Positions 6,201-10,458 of a DNA stretch of 10,458 nt are shown one piece after another; the stretch's first letter is position 1; every line of letters begins with the position of its first letter. Position numbers and translations under genes: made by a program. Below the pieces are notes generated by a model. It was not told where the DNA came from, searched no databases, and saw only the letters and a program-made list of their open reading frames with translations. The stretch lies in NCBI GenBank assembly GCA_035252155.1, contig DATFDL010000770.1:1-10458 (forward strand). Direction: 5' to 3'. The DNA comes from JAICLL01 sp035252155. Its GTDB lineage: Bacteria; Planctomycetota; Planctomycetia; Pirellulales; JAICIG01.

Positions 6201-9200
6201 TGTCGACAGCGCGCCCAATCAAAACCCCTTCACGTTCTTCGTGAGCGGCATGGTGAACGCCCCGGCCATGAGCGTCACCAACAGCGGCACGGCGCTGACG
6301 AACGGAGGCACCGTCGATTTCGGCAACACGCCCTTAGGCACGCCCGTCACGCGCACGCTGGTGATTTTGAACACCGGCGCCGCCGCCTTGACGCTCGACC
6401 CCACGTCGCTCTCGCTGCCGGCGAGCTATAGCCTGGTCAGCGGCTTTGCCAGCACCGTCGCTCCGGGCGGTTCCACGAGCCTGACAGTGCAACTCGACGC
6501 CGTCGCGCCCGGCCTGACGAACGGCCAAATCACGTTCCGCGACGGCGATCCCAACAACTCGCCTTTCAGTTTCACCGTGACCGGCGCGGTCAACGCGGCG
6601 GCGATCAAGGTGCTTGATGGCGCCGCGGTGCTCGTCAGCGGCTCGGGCGATGACTTCGGAAATACGACCATCGGCGCAGCCCTTCAAAAAACGCTCACGA
6701 TCGATAACGCCGGGCAGGCTCCTTTGACCCTTAGCGCCTCGTCGATCGTCACGCCGACCGGCTTCAGCGTGGTGACGCCCTTCGCCAACACCGTCGCGGC
6801 GGGCGGCTCGACGACGTTGGTGGTGCAGCTCGACGCCAAGGCGGCGGCCAGCGACAGCGGGCTGTTGACGTTTACGACGAACGACCCGCTGGTGCCGGTT
6901 TACGAACTGCACGTCTCGGGAAAAGTGCCCGCACCCACGCTCGAAGTGGTCCAGTCAGGCAATGTGCTGGCCAGCGGATCGAGCGTCGCGCTGGGGACAA
7001 CCACCATCGGCAGCCCGGTCGACCTGACGCTGATGATCGACAACGGCGGAACCGGCGCGCTCACGCTGAATCCCGCCTCGCTCACACTGCCCGCGGGCTT
7101 TAGCGCCGTCACGCCGCTGCCGTCGAGCGTGGCCGCCGACAGCGGCACGGCAATGACCATCGCGTTGACGGCGTCCGCCGCGGGTTCGTATTCGGGAACG
7201 TTCTCGTTCGACAGCAATGATCCGAGCCAGCCGGTCTACCAGCTTTCGCTCAGCGGCGTCGTGAACGCGCCGGCAAACGCGCCGGTGCTGACGGTCAGTG
7301 ACGGCGCGTCGACGCTCGCTAACGGCGCCAGCACGGTCGTTTTCCCGCAAGCGGTGGTCGGCAGCCCCACGACGCAGACGCTGACGATCACGAACAACGG
7401 GACTGCGCCGCTTACTCTGGATGCTTCTTCGCTGACGCTCCCAAGCGGCTACAGCGTAGTCACCCCCTTTGCCGGCACGGTCGCGGCGGGTACTTCGACG
7501 AGCCTGGTTTTGCAGCTCAACGCGGCGGCCGCGGGTACGTACACCGGCGCGCTCAGCTTCACCAGCAATGACACGGCGCACAGCCCGTTCAGTGTGTCGC
7601 TGTCGGGAGCCGTGTTCGCGCCGAGTAATCTCTCGGTGGCGTCGGTCGCCTCCGACGGCGAGCGCGCACCGCTGACGAGCGGCGGCACGCTGGCGTTTGG
7701 CACGGCCGCCCTGAATGGGTTGCCGGTCTACAAAGTGCTGGAGCTGAAAAACATCGGCACGAGCGCCTTGACGTTCGATCCAACGTCGGTCGTGTTGCCG
7801 ACCGGCTTCAGCGTGTTTCAGATGTTCGGGAGCAGCGTCGCCGCCGGCGGCGAGACGACATTGACGCTCGCCATGTCGACCTCGGCGGCGGGCAGCCTCT
7901 CCGGCCCCGCGTCGTTCCACTACAACGACGGTTCGCCGGAAACGTTCAGCTTCAACGTCAGCGGCACGGTCAGCGCGCCGTCGCCGGCCGGCATCAGCCT
8001 CGACCAGGTCGTGCTGGCCAACAACATCGGGCCGCGGGCAGCGGAAACCACCGCCGACCCAACCATCACGGGCCTGGTCGACGGCACGTTCAATGGCGGC
8101 AGCGTGGTGGTGCAATTCGACACCAACAATGACAGCGTATCCGACGGTCAGACCGCCGCCGTCACCAAGTCCGGCGGCAGCTTCACGTTCGATCCGCGCT
8201 CTGTCGACTCGGCGTTGAACGGCTTTGTGGGCACGGTCGACTTGCACTACCGCGCCGAGGTTCTCGACGCCGCGGGCAACGCCACGTATGGAACGTGGAC
8301 CAATTTCGCCTTTACGATGGTCGCCGCCCCGACCAGCGCGCATATCGACGATTTGCAGTTGGCCAACGACACCGGGGCGAGCAGCAGCGAGCTGCTGACC
8401 TACGACCCGCGCGTTACGGCCCGCGTGGGCGGGCCGTTTGTGGGGACGACCGTTTCGGCGCAATTCGTGGTGGGCGACGGCGCCGGCAACCCGGCGGGCA
8501 GCCTGCCCGCCAGCCCCACCATCACCGGCGCGGCGACCGGCATCTCTTCGCCGGGCCAGACGTTTACGTACAACGCGGCCAACGACGATCCCGCCCTGGT
8601 CAATTACGCGGGCACGGTCAACCTCAGCTATCGCACCGTCGAGTACGACGTGAATGGCAACGTAGTCCAGACCGGCGCGTGGAGCACGTTCAGCTTCACG
8701 CTCTACGTGCCGACGCCGCAAGCCTCGGTGAGCGGCCTGCAGTTGGTCGATGACACGGGCTCGTCGAACACCGATCAGATCACCAGCGACCCAACCGTGT
8801 CGGGCACGGTGACGGGCACGTTCACCAACGAGATCGTCGAAGTGCAGTTCTCGAACCGCGGCAACGGCACGGTTGACGGCATGGCCGCCGTGGCGGCGGT
8901 CGGCGAGAATTTTACGTACGACCCGCGGCAAACCGAGCCGACGCTCGACGCCTACAGCGGCGCGCTCAACCTCTCGTATCGCACGGTCGAGCTCGACGCG
9001 CACGGCGGGCAGGTGATCAGCCCCTGGACAGCGTTTCCCATGACGCTCGTCGAAGGCACGACGACCGCCGTGATCGATAACCTGGCCCTGACCGATGTGA
9101 CCGGCGCGGCCGGCCCGCCGCCCACCACCGACGATCCGACGATCGGCGGCCTGGTGGCCGGCATGCAAGAGTCCGGCTCGCCGCAAGTGCAGATCGCCTA

Positions 9201-10458
9201 CAACGGAGACGGATTGCCCGACCAGACGGTCACAGCCAAGTCGGATGGCACCTTCAGCGATGCGCTGTCCGGTTTGCCGTACGGCAGCGTCACCGTTTCG
9301 GCGCGGGCCGTCGAGTTCGATTCGACGGAGGGCGCCTACCTGTACGGCGCGTGGTCGACGCTGAGCTTCAACTACGTGCCTCCGCCGCCGCCGAATATTT
9401 TGTCGCTGGGCTTGGCCGACGTGACCGACACCGCCACGGGAGGCACCAGCGACCCGACAATCAAGGGGTCGGAGGCCGGAGGCCAGGGGTCAGGGAGCGG
9501 AACTACGAGTTCCGCGGACGGCGAGCTCACCGAGATCCAATTCGATACCAATGGCGACAGTACGCCGGATGGCACCACGCTGGCCGACATGCAGGGCAAC
9601 TTCAGCTTCACGCCGGTCGGCCTGGCGTATGGCAGCGTGACGATCGCGGCCCGCGCGGTCGGGCACGGCGCCGGGCCGCTGACGTTCAGCCCGTGGTTCA
9701 AGCTGACCTTCACGTATGAGGCCCCGCCGGCCCAGGCGCCCAGCATCAGCGGCTTTCAATTGGCCAACAGCAACGGCGCGCCGTCCGCCACAGACCCCAC
9801 CGTCATGGGCACGGTGGTCTATCCGGCGTTGGTGGCACAGCCGCCCTCGGCTGTGGGCAGCGGCGCCCCCAGCCTGAGCGACATGCCGCAAAGCGCCGAT
9901 TTTCTGACGGTGCAGTTCGACTACAACGGCGACAGCACGCCCGACGCCAGCACCACCACCGGACCCGGCGGCACGTTTGTCTACACGCCGCAGGGACTGG
10001 CGGCCGGATCGGTGACCATCCGAGCACGCGCGGTCGGCCGCGATTCTCAGCAGAATAAGATCTACGGCGAATGGACTTCGCTCTCGTTTACTTACGCCAA
10101 GCCGGCAACCAATGTGCCGAGCGTTTCGGCGTTGACGTTGGCGAATCCGCTGCCACCGGTCGCCGGCGCATCGCCCACCGCGCCGCCCACGGCCACCGAT
10201 CCCACGGTGACTGGGCAGCTTGCGGCCTTGGCCGACACTTCGCCGCTGGCGACGGCGTTCGTCACGGTCGAGATCGACACGAACAATGACGGCACGCCCG
10301 ACGCCACCGTGCAGGCCGACGCCAATGGTAATTTTTCGTACACGCCGACAGGGTTGGCCCTTGGCACGGTGACCATTCAGGCCCGCGCTCGCCAGCACGA
10401 CTACACGACCGGCGGTTACGACTACAGCGCCTGGACGCCGCTGACGTTCACGTATCAA
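3250..10458 (+). CDS. Giant secreted repeat protein with LEPR-XLL-like N-terminus, 3' end outside window
   Basis: The frame is open for 2403 codons from ATG 3250 to the window edge without a stop. Residues 1-37 have a basic start and a moderately hydrophobic stretch (from GSLGPLF). Residues 38-77 are strongly Arg/Lys-rich. L84-EERQLL-T-G92 matches the LEPR-XLL-type motif at the N-terminus of giant planctomycete exported proteins. Residues 93-1577 hold thirteen ASH / choice-of-anchor-D-like beta-sandwich modules, and 1578-2403 hold seven modules of a second Ig-like type. The repeat part is rich in Gly, Ser, Thr, Ala and Val and has no Cys; the only Cys seen is C45. This suits an extracellular or cell-surface adhesive or structural protein. 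No catalytic domain is visible, and any anchor or enzyme domain would lie downstream. Residues 33-60 are encoded by palindromic repeat DNA, so the N-terminus may be extended compared with relatives. Confidence 0.93.
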   Translation, partial: MRLPIRSWRKTWGSLGPLFSSTLFAGTLLGGPLSPFAPRKNASPCFSRRKNALSPSERRLSRDRRRSRKRRLAHRGRVSHLQQLEERQLLTGTLQLLDGSTQLSNGGSDSFGSVAQGATDTKTFTVKNVGADTLTVNSLSLPNAFSTSTSFPLSVAAGQSATFSVSLYTGGTGQFSGAMVLQDSDTANSPFNVNLSGMVTSGGSPSMTLRDGSTVLTGGSTDSFGTVSAGTTDNKIFSVSNSGSATLTVSNISVPTGFTLGTTLPLNVPPGQSGTFVVDMNTSSAASFNGQMSVSSNDPMNSSLIVGLSGTVTGAAAPSMQVLDGQTALANGANDSFGTVNVGGSDSKTFSIENTGSASLTVSAVTPPSGYTLQTAVPLTVPAGGSTGLTIALTTTTAGSFSGPLTITDNDPANNPFTINVSGTVTTPPAPVLQLLDGSTTLTSGSTDSFGSVLVGATDTKTYTLENTGNAVLSISGLSLPGGFSLQGTAPSSVAAGGSTTFTVTMDTSTARGLSGTMSIGSNDSHSPLQITLSGTVNLPPPVISVLDGATTLANGTGSDSFGTTLVGVPVQKTFTIANSGGSAIAITAGSLQLPSGFSLQGAFPASVPAGGSATFIVQMDATAAGNQQGFLSFSDGDPGASTYRFTITGLVTAPSLNVLDSTLEGGTLLPSGTTDDFGTATLGVPVVKTFTLMNSGNGQLYLAPTSLLLPAGFSLVGSFPSTVAAGGSATFQLQLDAKTDGSFGGALSFTDSDPAHSPYLLNLTGQVNAAAGAIQVVQDLLDNTLPVIDGGSDIAFGSTNAGTPLTQTFNIKNTGQAALTLDASTLIVPAGFSVLTPFDTSVAPGGSTNLVIQLDATQGGDYSGPVSFDTSDPNHGTFSFLVNGHVNPAAAAIAVYDGSTPVNAGSGYDSFGTATLGAPITKTFVIDNTGTAILTLTPNSLSLPAGFSLVTPFAASVPVGGSTTLAIELTAAAGGNYSGQVSFVDSAPNQNPFTFFVSGMVNAPAMSVTNSGTALTNGGTVDFGNTPLGTPVTRTLVILNTGAAALTLDPTSLSLPASYSLVSGFASTVAPGGSTSLTVQLDAVAPGLTNGQITFRDGDPNNSPFSFTVTGAVNAAAIKVLDGAAVLVSGSGDDFGNTTIGAALQKTLTIDNAGQAPLTLSASSIVTPTGFSVVTPFANTVAAGGSTTLVVQLDAKAAASDSGLLTFTTNDPLVPVYELHVSGKVPAPTLEVVQSGNVLASGSSVALGTTTIGSPVDLTLMIDNGGTGALTLNPASLTLPAGFSAVTPLPSSVAADSGTAMTIALTASAAGSYSGTFSFDSNDPSQPVYQLSLSGVVNAPANAPVLTVSDGASTLANGASTVVFPQAVVGSPTTQTLTITNNGTAPLTLDASSLTLPSGYSVVTPFAGTVAAGTSTSLVLQLNAAAAGTYTGALSFTSNDTAHSPFSVSLSGAVFAPSNLSVASVASDGERAPLTSGGTLAFGTAALNGLPVYKVLELKNIGTSALTFDPTSVVLPTGFSVFQMFGSSVAAGGETTLTLAMSTSAAGSLSGPASFHYNDGSPETFSFNVSGTVSAPSPAGISLDQVVLANNIGPRAAETTADPTITGLVDGTFNGGSVVVQFDTNNDSVSDGQTAAVTKSGGSFTFDPRSVDSALNGFVGTVDLHYRAEVLDAAGNATYGTWTNFAFTMVAAPTSAHIDDLQLANDTGASSSELLTYDPRVTARVGGPFVGTTVSAQFVVGDGAGNPAGSLPASPTITGAATGISSPGQTFTYNAANDDPALVNYAGTVNLSYRTVEYDVNGNVVQTGAWSTFSFTLYVPTPQASVSGLQLVDDTGSSNTDQITSDPTVSGTVTGTFTNEIVEVQFSNRGNGTVDGMAAVAAVGENFTYDPRQTEPTLDAYSGALNLSYRTVELDAHGGQVISPWTAFPMTLVEGTTTAVIDNLALTDVTGAAGPPPTTDDPTIGGLVAGMQESGSPQVQIAYNGDGLPDQTVTAKSDGTFSDALSGLPYGSVTVSARAVEFDSTEGAYLYGAWSTLSFNYVPPPPPNILSLGLADVTDTATGGTSDPTIKGSEAGGQGSGSGTTSSADGELTEIQFDTNGDSTPDGTTLADMQGNFSFTPVGLAYGSVTIAARAVGHGAGPLTFSPWFKLTFTYEAPPAQAPSISGFQLANSNGAPSATDPTVMGTVVYPALVAQPPSAVGSGAPSLSDMPQSADFLTVQFDYNGDSTPDASTTTGPGGTFVYTPQGLAAGSVTIRARAVGRDSQQNKIYGEWTSLSFTYAKPATNVPSVSALTLANPLPPVAGASPTAPPTATDPTVTGQLAALADTSPLATAFVTVEIDTNNDGTPDATVQADANGNFSYTPTGLALGTVTIQARARQHDYTTGGYDYSAWTPLTFTYQ
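3331..3427 (+). repeat. REP-like palindromic element inside the giant gene
   Basis: The outer arms GTCGCCTTTCGCTC (3348-3361) and GAGCGAAAGGCGAC (3414-3427) are a perfect 14-bp inverted repeat. Between and overlapping them are hairpins CTTTCGC-TCC-GCGAAAG (3353-3369) and CTCGGCGA/TCGCCGAG (3389-3396 with 3409-3416). The left part matches the intergenic element at 2688-2728. Upstream, 3311-3355 shows three imperfect 15-base units of the GCACATTNTT type. The whole is translated in frame as a Pro/Ser/Arg/Lys-rich stretch. Confidence 0.8.
3526..7980 (+). repeat. Thirteen ASH / choice-of-anchor-D-like protein modules
   Basis: Module starts are near 3526, 3865, 4204, 4543, 4876, 5215, 5569, 5926, 6265, 6601, 6937, 7285 and 7627, so units are 333-357 bases. 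The consensus reads V-LDG-T-L, then G-DSFG, G-TKTFTI-NTG-A-LTL, SLP-GFS, P-SVAAGGSTT, V-LD, and finally SF-ND-SPF-LSG-V. This is the seven-stranded Ig-like sandwich pattern seen in ASH / choice-of-anchor-D proteins. Modules 7, 8, 10, 11 and 12 share a TP[FL] after GFS, and modules 4 and 5 share LQG, which suggests duplication of neighbouring units. In bacteria such arrays are usually extracellular stalks or adhesive scaffolds. Confidence 0.88.
9465..9500 (+). repeat. G-rich in-frame insert in Ig-like module 5
   Basis: The plus strand carries GGGG and GG runs at 9465-9500 (for example GGAGGCCGGAGGCCAGGGG). It encodes a Gly/Ser-rich loop (GSEAGGQGSGSG) between DPTIKG and the EIQFDTN strand. Module 1 has about 12 residues at this point and module 5 about 22, so roughly ten residues are extra. 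Confidence 0.55.
9836..9855 (+). repeat. Hairpin-bearing in-frame insert in Ig-like module 6
   Basis: CACAGCCG (9836-9843), a CCCT loop and CGGCTGTG (9848-9855) form a perfect 8-bp stem. It encodes AQPPSAVG within an insert of about 15-20 residues absent from the sister modules, lying between DPTVMG and TVQFDYN. Confidence 0.6.

Larger units (their letters stand above)
7987..10458 (+). repeat. At least seven Ig-like modules with Ca2+-loop-like motifs
   Basis: Module starts are near 7987, 8335, 8722, 9067, 9394, 9739 and 10117. Each opens with a strand like LQLANDTG, then DPT[IV]xG, a central V-V-FDTNNDG-PD, a GNFSYTP turn, G-VTI-ARAV, and closes with a conserved W near [AP]W--LSFTY. The central loop follows a D-x-N-x-D-G-x-x-D spacing in modules 1, 5, 6 and 7, resembling calcium loops of dockerin or thrombospondin-3 type. 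It is altered in modules 2-4. The overall fold looks like a bacterial Ig-like or cadherin-like sandwich, but I cannot name the Pfam family. The last module ends at the window edge and more may follow. Confidence 0.82.

Noticed and set aside
6955..9186. Long minus-strand open frame (743 codons) over the giant gene
   Set aside because: Antisense of the repeat-module frame; its Arg/Ala/Gly-rich product mirrors GC-rich codons and has no family features. The plus frame carries conserved modules.
9490..10458. Minus-strand open frame running to the window edge
   Set aside because: Same shadow effect over the second module array, with very high Arg content and no domain.

Overview
The window looks like a chromosomal segment of a planctomycete, probably from the Pirellulales or a relative. 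The reasons are high GC, a giant secreted repeat protein whose N-terminus is arginine-rich and carries an LEPR-XLL-like motif (LEERQLLTG), dispersed palindromic repeats in and between genes, and a lone Gfo/Idh/MocA oxidoreductase. The assignment rests on motif recognition, not on any search.

Left part (1-1347), a patchwork of small genes. Six perfect 18-bp tandem copies start at the window edge. They are followed by a promoter-like sequence and a small zinc-ribbon protein (191-571). Next come a small predicted membrane protein (636-941) and, on the minus strand, an intact antitoxin-like gene (981-1175). A 20-codon remnant of its MazF/PemK-type toxin (984 down to 922) is joined to it by a GTGA overlap.

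Middle part (1348-3249). A 434-residue Gfo/Idh/MocA-type oxidoreductase reads rightward (1348-2652). About 600 bp without a convincing gene follow, filled with symmetric DNA: a REP-like hairpin element, a perfect 24-bp palindrome, a 10-bp inverted repeat and a perfect 18-bp palindrome.

Right part (3250-10458). One plus-strand frame stays open from an ATG with a near-ideal Shine-Dalgarno to the window edge, at least 2403 codons. It encodes a basic LEPR-XLL-like N-terminus, thirteen ASH / choice-of-anchor-D-like modules of about 112-119 residues, and at least seven Ig-like modules of a second kind with DPT[IV]xG openings and Ca2+-loop-like DTNNDGTPD motifs. The 3' end is outside the window. The long minus-strand open frames over this region are shadows.

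The most notable thread is that palindromic or low-complexity repeat DNA appears to sit in frame inside the giant gene at three places (about 3331-3427, 9465-9500 and 9836-9855). The first of these resembles a sequence in the intergenic DNA just upstream.
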